Source of the DNA: Halobacterium sp. DL1
GTDB taxonomy: Archaea > Halobacteriota > Halobacteria > Halobacteriales > Halobacteriaceae
Assembly (NCBI GenBank): GCA_000230955.3
Contig: CP007060.1
Location: 1,798,001-1,862,000 of the forward strand
Reading direction: 5' to 3'
DNA: 64,000 bases
The number at the start of each line of letters is the position of its first letter. The stretch's first letter is position 1. The notes below the pieces were generated by a model. That model saw nothing but the letters and a program-made list of their open reading frames with translations, had not been told where the DNA came from and did no database searches. Below, piece after piece: positions 53,455 through 61,936 of this stretch. Made by a program: the position numbers and the translations under genes.

Positions 53455-53555
53455 GCGCGTTCGCTGGTACGATGATTTTCCGTAAGTGCGTTTCGATTCG
53501 CGCGGCGGTAGCGCCGCAACACAGATTCTTGGCGCGGGACCGCGTAGCGTGACTC

Positions 53556-53768
53556 ATGCGCGAGTACCCGATAGTCGTCCGGGAGATCGGCGGGGAGCAC
53601 AGACTCGGCGTGGAGGACGCCGAGGAGTTCGACGGGGACCTGCGGGACGTCGTCACGGAGGGGTACGGTCGCATCGACGTCGCGGAACGTGAGGACGGAG
53701 AACAGGTCGGTACGGTAGTCGCGAGCGAGACGGCCCCGGAGGTAGAGACGGTGCGCTGGCGGGACTAG
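53556..53768 (+). CDS. Small acidic protein, unknown
   Basis: 70 aa, no Cys, no helix. Starts MREYPIVVREIGGEHRLGVED and ends VETVRWRD. Codon use is typical of haloarchaeal coding DNA. Its stop overlaps the stop of the convergent DUF5795-like gene. I do not recognise a family. Confidence 0.5.
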   Translation: MREYPIVVREIGGEHRLGVEDAEEFDGDLRDVVTEGYGRIDVAEREDGEQVGTVVASETAPEVETVRWRD

Positions 53769-53989
53769 CTCTCGCGCTCGCTCCAGTCGCAGTCCTGGCA
53801 CTTGTAACCGGTGACGAACTCGGTGACCGAAGGCATGTAGCCCACCGAGAGCACGTCGCCGCCACAGTCGGGGCAGTTGCGGTCGGCCTCCTCGATGGGT
53901 TCGGCGTCCATGACGGACTCTCCCTCGACGAGTTCCGCGAGCTTCTTCGGCGTGACCATGCGACCCTGCACGACACGGTTGTCGGCCAT
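53765..53989 (-). CDS. Small zinc-ribbon protein (DUF5795-like)
   Basis: 74 aa. Two CxxC knuckles, CPDCGGD (39-45) and CQDCDWSE (64-71), form a zinc ribbon. The text MVTPKKLAELVEGESVMDAEP before it is one I recall from DUF5795 of haloarchaea. Probably a nucleic-acid or protein-binding small ribbon. It lies 53 bases downstream of the DUF5794-like membrane gene on the same strand. Confidence 0.7.
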   Translation of the reverse strand: MADNRVVQGRMVTPKKLAELVEGESVMDAEPIEEADRNCPDCGGDVLSVGYMPSVTEFVTGYKCQDCDWSERES

Positions 53990-54042
53990 ACGTGAGCGAG
54001 GAGGGCGCTACGGTAAAGAGTTCTGTCGGGCGGTCGGCCGAC

Positions 54043-54957
54043 TCAGAGCCACGGCGCGCGTTCCTCGGCGCCGTTCTCCCCGGGGTAGCCGTACGCCGGC
54101 TCCTCGTCGTCGGTGTCGCTGGCGTCGCTGCCGCCGTCGGGGGTCGCCGCGGGGCTCGACGGGGTGGGGCGGTCCGGGCCGTCGTCGGCGTCCGGGACCG
54201 ACTGGGGCTCGTCGTCGCCCGCATCGTCGGGCGCTGCCTCGGGGTTGAACGCGAGGAGGCCGGCGACGCCGAAGACGACCAGCGGCGCTTGGGACGGCAC
54301 GAGCTGGAAGATGGAGAGCGCGAGCGTGCCGAGCGCGACGGCGCTCCCGAACCGGAAGCGGTCGATGTCGACGACGCGCCGGAGGTACGGCCGGAGCGCG
54401 ACGACGGCCAGCGCGAACGCGACGGCGACGCCGCCGGCCGCGGCCGCGCTGAACAGCAGCATCGGGTCGTAGTCAGGGACGAACTTGAACGAGCCGGGCT
54501 GGAAGCTCGCGATGAAGCCGAGTCCGATGATGATGCCGGGCGACGGGAGGTAGTCCCCGATGGTGGAACTGGCCGTCTTCGCGGCGATGGCGAGGATGAC
54601 GAGCGCGGCGAACCGCTCGAAGGTAGGGACGTCGACGAGCGTCGCGATGGTCGGCGCGAGTGCCGCCTCGACGGCCGCGATGAGAATCAGCGGCACGCCG
54701 ACGACGAGGACGCTGGTCACCTGCTCCCAGGGGTCGTCGTCCATCTCTGCGAGGATGACCGCGAGCGTGGCGCTGCCGCCGAAGACGAGCAGGCCGATCT
54801 GGGTGATACCCGCCCACGTCTCGAGTTCGCCCGCCAGCACGAGCGCTGCGAAGATGCCGTCGGCCAGCGGGAGCAACATCACCGTGGCGAGCAGGCGCGT
54901 GGCGCCGCCCACCCGTTGCTCGAGGCGGAGGGCGACAGGGTGGCGTGAGCTACTCAT
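54043..54957 (-). CDS. Polytopic membrane protein (DUF5794-like)
   Basis: 304 aa. About seven helices between residues 18 and 240, then a cytoplasmic or extracellular acidic tail rich in Asp, Pro and Ser. The text RLEQRVGGATRLLATVMLLPLADGIFAAL near the start is one I recall from DUF5794 of haloarchaea. Function unknown. It is next to the DUF5795-like zinc ribbon, an arrangement I believe is conserved. Confidence 0.7.
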   Translation of the reverse strand: MSSSRHPVALRLEQRVGGATRLLATVMLLPLADGIFAALVLAGELETWAGITQIGLLVFGGSATLAVILAEMDDDPWEQVTSVLVVGVPLILIAAVEAALAPTIATLVDVPTFERFAALVILAIAAKTASSTIGDYLPSPGIIIGLGFIASFQPGSFKFVPDYDPMLLFSAAAAGGVAVAFALAVVALRPYLRRVVDIDRFRFGSAVALGTLALSIFQLVPSQAPLVVFGVAGLLAFNPEAAPDDAGDDEPQSVPDADDGPDRPTPSSPAATPDGGSDASDTDDEEPAYGYPGENGAEERAPWL

Positions 54958-54958
54958 G

Positions 54959-55132
54959 CTACGGGCTCAACTCGGGCCTGGACGGCGTGCGTCCGGATTC
55001 GCGGTGCGTGGCGGCGTGCGCCGAGCGTCCGAATCCGAGTGTGTCCACCAGTTTCCCGAAAAATGTGAAGACGCCGGAGACGTCGCTGTTGTTACCGGCG
55101 ATGCGGATCACATCGGGACTGGTGGAGTCCAT
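54959..55132 (-). CDS. 57-aa leaderless small protein, unknown
   Basis: ATG at 55132, stop at 54959. It reads MDSTSPDVIRIAGNNSDVSG, then VFTFFGKLVDTLGFGRS and a basic/Pro tail. A CTTTATG box (55157-55163, minus strand) is centred 28 bases upstream, the standard spacing for a leaderless haloarchaeal transcript. The stop precedes the DUF5794-like ATG by one base, so it could also be a leader of that gene. Family unknown. Confidence 0.5.
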   Translation of the reverse strand: MDSTSPDVIRIAGNNSDVSGVFTFFGKLVDTLGFGRSAHAATHRESGRTPSRPELSP

Positions 55133-55438
55133 ACACCACAACACTGGGGTTAGTAGCATAAAGATTGCGTGACACGCGACCACAAATGGTGTGGGACCGA
55201 AACCGCCATTTAAGTACCCGACTACGGAGTGACGGCGTTTTTCCGATTTGGGAAGAGATATCGTCCCCGGAGGTGGATTATCTTCACGTTCGTTCCATAG
55301 AGACTCCGCGACTGGACAGTCGTCGAGTGCCGCCGGCCCGATACACGTCCGTGCCCCAAACGGCCCGCGTGGCTGTGCACTATTCGCACGTTCGGCCAAT
55401 CTCGCAACGCTTTTGCCGTGGGCGCCGCGACGGTTTAC
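55133..55438. promoter_or_regulatory. 306-base divergent promoter region upstream of guaB
   Basis: Holds the TATA box of the small minus-strand gene at 55157-55163 and, for guaB, a gcttttgcc box at about -28 from the ATG at 55439. A second TATA-like catttaag near 55206 on the plus strand has no start codon at the right distance. No hairpin or riboswitch-like fold was evident. Confidence 0.45.
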
Positions 55439-56938
55439 ATGGCGCACGACTCCTCGAACGACGGCCGATTCTCCGAAAAACTCCGCGTACCAGAGGCGCT
55501 CACCTTCGACGACGTCCTGCTCCGCCCCAGCGAGAGCCGCGTCGAGCCCGACGACGCCGACGTCTCCACGCGCGTCTCGACGAACGTCACGCTGAACGTC
55601 CCCATCCTCTCGGCGGCGATGGACACCGTCACCGAGTCCGACCTCGCAATCGCGATGGCCCGGGAGGGCGGCCTGGGCGTTCTCCACCGCAACATGGACG
55701 TCGCGGACACCGCCGCGGAAGTCGAGCGCGTCAAGCGCGCCGACGAGCTCGTCATCCAGCGCGAGAACGTCGTCACCGCCGAGCCCGAACAGACCGTCAG
55801 CGACGTCGACGAGATGATGAACCGCGAAGGCGTCTCCGGCGCCCCGGTCGTCGACGACGACGACACCGTCCTCGGCATCATCTCCGGGACCGACATCCGT
55901 CCGTACCTCGAGGTCGGCGAGTCGGACTCCGTCCGTGAGGCGATGACCGACGAGGTCATCACGGCCCCCGAAGAGGTCACCGCGCGCGACGCCCTCGAAC
56001 TGATGTACGAGCACAAGATCGAGCGCGTCCCGCTCGTGGACGACGACGAGCGCCTTGTCGGCCTCGTCACGATGCAGGGCATCCTCAACCGGCGCGAGCA
56101 CGAGGACGCGGCCCGTGACGAGAACGGCCGCCTCCGCGTCGGTGTGGCCGTCGGTCCCTTCGAGACGGACCGCGCGACCGCCGCCGACGGGGCGGACGCC
56201 GACGTGCTGTTCATCGACTGCGCGCACGCCCACAACGAGAACGTCATCGACGCCGCCCGCGAGATAGCCCAGACCGTCGAGGCCGACGTCGTCGTCGGCA
56301 ACGTCGGCACCCGCGAGGCCGCCGAGGCTGTCGTCGACTTCGCGGACGGCGTGAAGGTCGGCATCGGGCCGGGCTCCATCTGTACGACGCGGGTCGTCAC
56401 GGGCGCCGGAATGCCCCAGATTTCGGCCGTCTCGCAGGTCGCCGACGTGGCGAGCGAGCAGGACGTCCCTGTCATCGCGGACGGCGGCATCCGGTACTCC
56501 GGCGACGCCGCGAAGGCCATCGCCGCGGGCGCCGACGCAGTGATGCTCGGCTCCTACTTCGCGGGCACCGACGAGGCCCCGGGCCGCGTCATCACGATGA
56601 ACGGCAAGAAGTACAAGCAGTACCGCGGCATGGGGTCGGTCGGCGCGATGCAGTCCGGCGGCGGCGACCGCTACCTGAAAGACGACGAGGAGGACGAGGA
56701 GTTCGTCCCCGAGGGCGTCGAAGCGGCGACGCCGTACAAGGGGCCGCTCTCCCAGGAGCTCCACCAGCTCGTCGGCGGCATCCAGTCCGGGATGGGCTAC
56801 GTCGGCGCACCCACGATTCCCGCTTTCAAGCAGGAAGCGCGCTTCGTGCGGGTGTCCTCGGCGGGCCAGACCGAGGGCCACCCCCACGACGTGATGATCA
56901 CGGACGAGGCGCCGAACTACAGCCCCCACGAGAGCTGA
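55439..56938 (+). CDS. guaB: IMP dehydrogenase
   Basis: 499 aa from the ATG at 55439. A TIM barrel split by two CBS domains (about 105-215). Catalytic C315 in GIGPGSICTTR, the flap GMGSVGAMQSGGGDRY, and IADGGIRYSGD for phosphate binding. It oxidises IMP to XMP with NAD in guanine nucleotide synthesis. An unusual acidic DDEEDEEF stretch follows the flap, common in haloarchaeal forms. Confidence 0.95.
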   Translation: MAHDSSNDGRFSEKLRVPEALTFDDVLLRPSESRVEPDDADVSTRVSTNVTLNVPILSAAMDTVTESDLAIAMAREGGLGVLHRNMDVADTAAEVERVKRADELVIQRENVVTAEPEQTVSDVDEMMNREGVSGAPVVDDDDTVLGIISGTDIRPYLEVGESDSVREAMTDEVITAPEEVTARDALELMYEHKIERVPLVDDDERLVGLVTMQGILNRREHEDAARDENGRLRVGVAVGPFETDRATAADGADADVLFIDCAHAHNENVIDAAREIAQTVEADVVVGNVGTREAAEAVVDFADGVKVGIGPGSICTTRVVTGAGMPQISAVSQVADVASEQDVPVIADGGIRYSGDAAKAIAAGADAVMLGSYFAGTDEAPGRVITMNGKKYKQYRGMGSVGAMQSGGGDRYLKDDEEDEEFVPEGVEAATPYKGPLSQELHQLVGGIQSGMGYVGAPTIPAFKQEARFVRVSSAGQTEGHPHDVMITDEAPNYSPHES

Positions 56939-56996
56939 GAACGCTGACGGCGGTACGACCGAACCGTATACAACGCGGCCCCACGTCACTGGGGCC

Positions 56997-57275
56997 ATGA
57001 CGAAGACGGTCGACGACCTCCGGAACGAGATCCGGGAGGCAGTGGGGCGCTACGAGCGAATCGAGTCGACGGCGTTCACGAAGGAGGCGCTCGCAGCGGT
57101 CTGCGACGCCGTGGGCGCCGACGTCGACACCAGCGGGCGGCCGTCGAAACCCGAGATGCGGGCGGGCATCCGCGAGCAGGTCGACGGCCTCGCGGCCCCC
57201 GACGACGAGAACACGTCTCGCGCCTTCCGGAAGGCGGACCTCGAGACCATCGCGGCGGCGCTCCGCGACGAGTAG
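56997..57275 (+). CDS. Small helical protein, unknown
   Basis: 92 aa, soluble, mostly helical (TVDDLRNEIREAVGRYERIE; FTKEALAAVCDAVGADVDTS). One or two helix-hairpin-like repeats around a DTSGRPSKPEMRAGI turn give a SAP- or Rho-N-like look, but I cannot assign it. Convergent with the four-helix gene. Confidence 0.55.
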   Translation: MTKTVDDLRNEIREAVGRYERIESTAFTKEALAAVCDAVGADVDTSGRPSKPEMRAGIREQVDGLAAPDDENTSRAFRKADLETIAAALRDE

Positions 57276-57277
57276 CC

Positions 57278-57706
57278 TCAGACCTGGACTCCACCGACGA
57301 CGAAGACGACCAGCGGCACGGCTACCAGCAGGTGGTAGAGGAGGAGGACGCCCTGGCCCACGAGGGTGACACCCATCTCCGGCGTCAAGAGAAGCAACGG
57401 GCCGAGCATGAAGACGAAGACGGCGACAGCGAGCGCGACGAAGTACCGGGCCGGCCGGTCGGTGAGTTTGACCAGGACGGCGTACGCGACAGCGGCGCCG
57501 ACGCCGGCGACGATGGTCGTCCCCACGAGTGGGACTGCCGAGAACGGACTCGTCGCGCCGGTTGCGCCGACGTCGACACCGACTGCGTCGACGAGCACCT
57601 GCGCCACCAGGAGCGACAGGACGGCTACAGTGACGCCGATGGTCGTGCGGCGCGCGAGAGCGCCGGCGGTTCTCGGGACGGGATACCGCGATTTTGCGTG
57701 TGCCAT
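57278..57706 (-). CDS. Four-helix membrane protein (DUF6069-like)
   Basis: 142 aa from the ATG at 57706. Helices at about 22-42, 55-78, 88-107 and 115-139. The order and ALARRTTIGVTVAVLSLLVA start resemble DUF6069. No charged residue within the helices suggests a transport path. Function unknown. Confidence 0.6.
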   Translation of the reverse strand: MAHAKSRYPVPRTAGALARRTTIGVTVAVLSLLVAQVLVDAVGVDVGATGATSPFSAVPLVGTTIVAGVGAAVAYAVLVKLTDRPARYFVALAVAVFVFMLGPLLLLTPEMGVTLVGQGVLLLYHLLVAVPLVVFVVGGVQV

Positions 57707-57770
57707 ACGTCCTCCACGTCGTCTATCCCCAAAGTACGACGTGCTGGATTGGGACTCCGACGGCACGCGC

Positions 57771-58337
57771 TCAGTAGCCGCGGAGGCGTCGCTCGATGGC
57801 CGCGCCGAACATCGGCGCCGTGTGCGGGCCGTCGTAGCGGACGCCGTCGACGTAGAACGAGGGCGTGCCGTTGACGCCGCTTCGGGCACCGCTGAGGAAG
57901 TCCGCCTGCACGCGCTGGTCGACCGTCTCGCTCGCCAGGTCGGCGCGGAACCGGTCCATCTCCAGGCCCAGGGTCTCGGCGCACTCCAGAATTGCGTCGT
58001 CGTCGAGCGGGCCCTGGTGTTCGTACAGCAGGTCGTGCATTGCCCAGAACGCGCGCTCGTCCTGCAGGGCAGCGGCCTCGCTCGCCATCGCCGCCTGCCG
58101 CGCGTGGGGGTGCATCGACTTCATCGGGAAGTGGCGGAACACCACGCGGAGTTGCGGGCCGTACCGGTCCTGGAGTTCCCGCACGACCGAGTAGGCCGCC
58201 TTGCAGAACGGGCACTCGAAGTCGCCGTACTGGACGAGCGTCACCGGGGCGTCCCGCGGGCCCTGGACGTGGTCGTCGTCGCCGACCGGGACTGTCAGTT
58301 GTGACACCCGCGAGCGCATCGGGGTACCGCCGTTCAT
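57771..58337 (-). CDS. DsbA-family thiol oxidoreductase
   Basis: 188 aa, thioredoxin fold with inserted helical domain. Redox motif C42-P-F-C45 (YGDFECPFCKAAY), and the cis-Pro in NGTPSFYVDG. No signal peptide, so it acts in the cytoplasm. The ATG overlaps the stop of the upstream peroxiredoxin gene (ATGA), making a co-translated redox pair. It could reduce the peroxiredoxin, which has no second Cys. Confidence 0.88.
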   Translation of the reverse strand: MNGGTPMRSRVSQLTVPVGDDDHVQGPRDAPVTLVQYGDFECPFCKAAYSVVRELQDRYGPQLRVVFRHFPMKSMHPHARQAAMASEAAALQDERAFWAMHDLLYEHQGPLDDDAILECAETLGLEMDRFRADLASETVDQRVQADFLSGARSGVNGTPSFYVDGVRYDGPHTAPMFGAAIERRLRGY

Positions 58338-58852
58338 TCCTCGGAATCAGCGTCGAGCGCTTCGAGCGCCTCGAGGATGCCGTCGGCGCCGGGGTTGATG
58401 CCGACCGGCGAGACGTAGGACCACTGGATGACGCCGTCGCCGTCGACGACGAACAGCGCGCGCTCGCTGCTGCCGACCTCCGGACGGTAGACGCCGTAGG
58501 CTCTCGCCACCTCGCCCTTCGGGTGGAAGTCCGAGAGCAGCGGGAACGAGATGTTGCGGGCGTCGGAGAACGCCTGGTGGCTCCACGGGCCGTCGACGGA
58601 GATGGCCAGCACCTGCGCGCCGTACTGCTTGAACTCGTCGACGAGTTCGTTGTACAGCGCTATCTGGTCGCCACAGACCGGGCTCCAGTCCGCCGGGTAG
58701 AACACCAGGACGACCGGCTGGCCGCGGAACTCGTGGAGCGAGACGGTCTGGTCGGCGGTCGTCGGGAGCGTGAAGTCGGGTGCCTCCGTCCCCTCGGGGA
58801 GCGGTCCGGTGTCGACCGTCGCCTCCGGGAGGTCGTAGTGGGCGTCTGCCAT
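58334..58852 (-). CDS. Peroxiredoxin (AhpC/TSA family, 1-Cys)
   Basis: 172 aa. Peroxidatic C60 in FYPADWSPVCGDQ, with the Pro/Thr-position changed to Ser-Pro-Val. It is the only cysteine, so there is no resolving Cys in the chain. The catalytic Arg lies in YGVYRPEVGSSERALFVVDGDG text. It reduces peroxides with an outside thiol donor. The overlapping DsbA-family gene is the natural partner. Confidence 0.88.
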   Translation of the reverse strand: MADAHYDLPEATVDTGPLPEGTEAPDFTLPTTADQTVSLHEFRGQPVVLVFYPADWSPVCGDQIALYNELVDEFKQYGAQVLAISVDGPWSHQAFSDARNISFPLLSDFHPKGEVARAYGVYRPEVGSSERALFVVDGDGVIQWSYVSPVGINPGADGILEALEALDADSEE

Positions 58853-59005
58853 ACACCAAAGAGGCCGGCCTGATAGAAAGAATCTCGGTTGGTGACAGTC
58901 GCCGTCGGCCGTGTACTGGGTTCCGACGAGCTCGCTGTCGGCGTTGCCCGTTCCGACGATGCCGACGTATAGACGTCAGTCGTAGACTGAGGGCCCTTGA
59001 AATCG

Positions 59006-59371
59006 CTACCCGTCCGCGAGCGACTCGACGGCCTCGGCGGCGCTCGTCTCGTCCGCGAGCCACTCGTCCGCCCAGGACTCGATGGCGTCGAAGACAGGGA
59101 ACAGCGACTCGCCCTTCGGCGTCAGCGAGTAGTAGGTTGCGACCGGCGACTCCTCCTCGAGGCGGCGGTCGACGAACCCCATCTCCTGGAGGTCGTCGAG
59201 CACGCGGGAGAGCGTGCGGGAGCTCGCGTCCGTCGAGCGCTTCAGTTCGTTGAACCGCTTCTCGCCGTCCTGCAGGTCGTGGAGCACGATGAGCCGCCAC
59301 TGGGAGCCGATCTGCTCCAGCGAGTCGATGACGTGGCACGCCTCCTCGCTGTACCGGTCGTCCTTGGTCAT
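59006..59371 (-). CDS. HxlR-family transcriptional regulator
   Basis: 121 aa from the ATG at 59371 (an ATG at 59395 is possible). Winged helix with C12 (SEEACHVIDSL), SQWRLIVLHDLQDGEKRFNEL and SRTLSRVLDDLQEMGFV. Position and chemistry of the N-terminal Cys fit HxlR/QorR/YodB regulators that sense quinones or aldehydes by thiol change. It is divergent from the dioxygenase-hydrolase pair, which it probably controls. Confidence 0.85.
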   Translation of the reverse strand: MTKDDRYSEEACHVIDSLEQIGSQWRLIVLHDLQDGEKRFNELKRSTDASSRTLSRVLDDLQEMGFVDRRLEEESPVATYYSLTPKGESLFPVFDAIESWADEWLADETSAAEAVESLADG

Positions 59372-59513
59372 GTGGGGACGTAGGCCCGCCCTCGCCATAG
59401 TGGTTCCGGAACGCACCAAGTATCACACCGACACCTCAGGTGACGTGCGTGTCACCGGGTGGCCGGGTGGTTAGCTGAGAGGTTTACGTGCGGACTGCCT
59501 ACCCGGTAGCACA

Positions 59514-60458
59514 ATGACCACATCCGACGCCCCGGAGACGGCGGGTCTCCACCACGTCACCGCGGTGGCCGGCGACCCCCGGGAGAACGTCCGGTTCTAC
59601 CGGGAGGAACTCGGCCTCCGCCTCGTCAAGCGCACGGTGAACTTCGACGACCCGACGACGTACCACCTCTACTACGGCGACGAGGTCGGGACACCGGGCA
59701 CCATCTTGACGTTCTTCCCCTTCGAGAACGGGCGCTCCGGGACGCCGGGGCGGGGCCAGACCACCGCGACGGCGTTCGTCGTCCCCGAGGGCAGCCTCGG
59801 ATTCTGGACCGAACGCTTCGAGGAGCGCGGCGTCGACCACGGTGACCCCGAGGAGCGTTTCGGCGCCCGCGTCCTGCCGTTCCAGGACGGCGACGGCCAG
59901 CCACTCGAACTGGTGGAGGGAGAGAGCGACGTCGAACCGTGGAGCGACAGCCCCATCCCCGAGGAGCACGCGATTCGCGGCTTCCACGGCGTCACGCTCC
60001 ACCCCACCCAGCCCGAGTCGACCGGCACGGTGCTCGAGACGCTCGGCTACGAGCGCACCGAGGAGGCGAGCGAGCGCGTCCGCTACGTCGCCGGCGAGCG
60101 CGCGAGCGTCGTGGACGTGCTGACGAGCGGCGGCTCGTGGGGTCAGCCCGGGGTCGGCACGGTCCACCACGTCGCGTTCCGCGCGGCCGACGACGACGCG
60201 CAAGCCGCGCTCGGCGACGCCGTCAGCGAGGTTGGGATGTCCACGACGCCACAGAAGGACCGCCAGTACTTCCGCTCCATCTACTTCCGGGAACCCGGCG
60301 GCGTCCTCTTTGAGGTGGCAACCGACGAACCAGGCTTCGCCACCGACGAGGACGTCTCGGAGCTCGGCTCGTCGCTCAAGCTGCCGCCGTGGCTCGAGGA
60401 CGACCGCGCGGAAATCGAGTCCGAACTGCCGCCGCTCGAACTGGAGGGACCGGCGTGA
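59514..60458 (+). CDS. Ring-cleaving dioxygenase of the VOC family (MhqO-like)
   Basis: 314 aa, two VOC modules. First module GLHHVTAVAGDPRENVRFYREELGL-like text (11-35 region), second module FHGVTLHPTQP ... HHVAFRAADD and FREPGGVLFEVATDEPGF. Metal ligands are the His of HHV, the second HHV and the Glu of FEVA. The closest named relatives are the MhqO/YfiE extradiol-type dioxygenases acting on hydroquinones. It overlaps the hydrolase gene. Confidence 0.85.
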   Translation: MTTSDAPETAGLHHVTAVAGDPRENVRFYREELGLRLVKRTVNFDDPTTYHLYYGDEVGTPGTILTFFPFENGRSGTPGRGQTTATAFVVPEGSLGFWTERFEERGVDHGDPEERFGARVLPFQDGDGQPLELVEGESDVEPWSDSPIPEEHAIRGFHGVTLHPTQPESTGTVLETLGYERTEEASERVRYVAGERASVVDVLTSGGSWGQPGVGTVHHVAFRAADDDAQAALGDAVSEVGMSTTPQKDRQYFRSIYFREPGGVLFEVATDEPGFATDEDVSELGSSLKLPPWLEDDRAEIESELPPLELEGPA

Positions 60459-61090
60459 GCGACGCGAACCCGCACGCCGGCCAGCCGGTCGAGCACCGCG
60501 GGACAGCCCTCGAAGACGCCGAACGCGCCGTCGTGCTGCTCCACGGACGGGGTGCCCGAGCCACGGGGATGCTCCAGTTCGCCGAGGACCTCCCGAGCGA
60601 GGACACGGCGTTCGTCGCGCCGCAGGCCACCCGCGCGACCTGGTACCCGAACAGCTTCCTCGAACCCACGACGGAGAACGAGCCGTGGTTCTCCTCGGCG
60701 CTCTCGCTCGTCGGCGACGTCTTCGACGACGTCACCGAGCACGTGCCCGCCGACCGCGTCCTCGTCCTCGGGTTCTCCCAGGGCGCCTGCCTGGGCAGCG
60801 AGTTTGTCGCGCGCAACCCCCAGCGCTTCGGCGGTTTCGTCGCGTTCTCCGGCGGCCTCCACGGGCCCGAGGGGACGTCCTACGACTACGACGGCAGCCT
60901 CGACGGGACGCCCGTCTTCCTCGGCTGCAGCGACCGCGACCCCCACATCCCCGAGTCCCGCGTCCACGAGACGAAGGCGGTGTTCGAGTCGATGGACGCC
61001 GACGTCACCGAGCGCATCTACGAGGGGATGGGGCACGGCGTCAACGAGGACGAACTCGAGTTCGCGGCGGGGATGGTCGACAGGCTGTAG
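60455..61090 (+). CDS. Carboxylesterase/phospholipase-type alpha/beta hydrolase (MhqD-like)
   Basis: 211 aa from a GTG overlapping the dioxygenase stop (GTGA). Nucleophile elbow GFSQGACLG, oxyanion text LLHGRGARATG, catalytic His in GMGHGVNEDEL and Asp in CSDRDPHIPESR. It matches the YodD/MhqD group that works with MhqO in hydroquinone detoxification. Confidence 0.86.
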   Translation: MSDANPHAGQPVEHRGTALEDAERAVVLLHGRGARATGMLQFAEDLPSEDTAFVAPQATRATWYPNSFLEPTTENEPWFSSALSLVGDVFDDVTEHVPADRVLVLGFSQGACLGSEFVARNPQRFGGFVAFSGGLHGPEGTSYDYDGSLDGTPVFLGCSDRDPHIPESRVHETKAVFESMDADVTERIYEGMGHGVNEDELEFAAGMVDRL

Positions 61091-61140
61091 GGCAGAATCA
61101 GTTATCCGTTATCGAGCAGCGTCAGTAGAATCCGACAGCT

Positions 61141-61463
61141 CCTTCTCGAAAGCCCCGGGCGGCTACGCTCGCGCGACTCGCTGTCGTTCGAAAGACGGCG
61201 CAGCCGTCTTTCGTGATGACGAGAGAGCCTAGCTCTCTCGAACCACGCTCCTCGGCCTTCGGCCTGCGGTGCTTACGTCGTCGTGCTTCCCGTAGCCGTC
61301 CGCCCCTTTCAGTCCCGCCCAGGCTGGTTGGTCAGCCGCCGCGATGGGATTGAAAGGGGCCGCTGGGTCGACGAACCCGGGCGACGTAAGCACCACAGCG
61401 AACGTAGTGAGCGAGGAGCGCAGCGAGCCCTGGGAGTCGACCCAGCGGGGGCTTTCGAGGAGG
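61141..61463. repeat. 323-bp element of nested inverted repeats
   Basis: Outer arms of 16 bases with one mismatch (61141-61156 and 61448-61463, core CTCGAAAGCCCC). Inside are perfect hairpins CGAAAGACGGC/GCCGTCTTTCG (about 61189-61213) and CGAGAGAGC/GCTCTCTCG (about 61221-61241). Further pairs are GGTGCTTACGTCG with its complement (61268 and 61380), CCCCTTTCAGTCCC with GGGATTGAAAGGGG (61303-61316, 61346-61359), and GCTGGGTCGAC/GTCGACCCAGC (61362-61372, 61436-61446). No coding frame uses haloarchaeal codon bias. It fills the gap between the hydrolase and msrB. Confidence 0.65.
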
Positions 61464-61540
61464 CGTCAACGGATCGAGCACTCCCGAACCCCAAGTTGGC
61501 CAACCTGTACGCTTACCTGCGGTCGGCACCTAAACGCGGT

Positions 61541-61936
61541 ATGTCGAACACACCCGAGAGTGAGACCGACTGGCGCGAGAAACTCACCGAGGAGGAGTAC
61601 CGCGTGCTCCGCGAGCAGGGCACCGAGCGCCCGTACTCCGGCGGCCACGTCGACCGCGACGAGGAGGGGACGTACACGTGCGCCGGCTGCGGCGCCGTCC
61701 TCTTCGACGCGGAGACGAAGTTCGACGCGCACTGCGGCTGGCCGAGCTTCTGGGACGCCGCCGACAGCGAGGCCGTCGAGCGCCGACCCGACCACAGCCA
61801 GGGGATGGAGCGCACCGAGGTCGTCTGCGCGAACTGCGGCGGCCACCTCGGCCACGTCTTCGAGGACGGGCCCGAGCCGACGGGCGAGCGGTTCTGCATC
61901 AACTCCGTCTCCCTCGACTTCGAACCCGACGAGTAG
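61541..61936 (+). CDS. msrB: Peptide-methionine (R)-S-oxide reductase
   Basis: 131 aa from the ATG at 61541. Zinc knuckles C47-AG-C50 and C96-AN-C99, substrate text HCGWPSFW (64-71), catalytic C119 in RFCINSVSL. It repairs methionine R-sulfoxide in proteins. The frame is open upstream into the repeat element, but codon bias and family start support this ATG. Confidence 0.95.
   Translation: MSNTPESETDWREKLTEEEYRVLREQGTERPYSGGHVDRDEEGTYTCAGCGAVLFDAETKFDAHCGWPSFWDAADSEAVERRPDHSQGMERTEVVCANCGGHLGHVFEDGPEPTGERFCINSVSLDFEPDE

Noticed and set aside
61346-61359. GGGATTGAAAGGGG, which looks like part of a haloarchaeal CRISPR repeat
   Set aside because: It occurs once here, pairs with CCCCTTTCAGTCCC in a hairpin, and there are no regularly spaced copies or cas genes.
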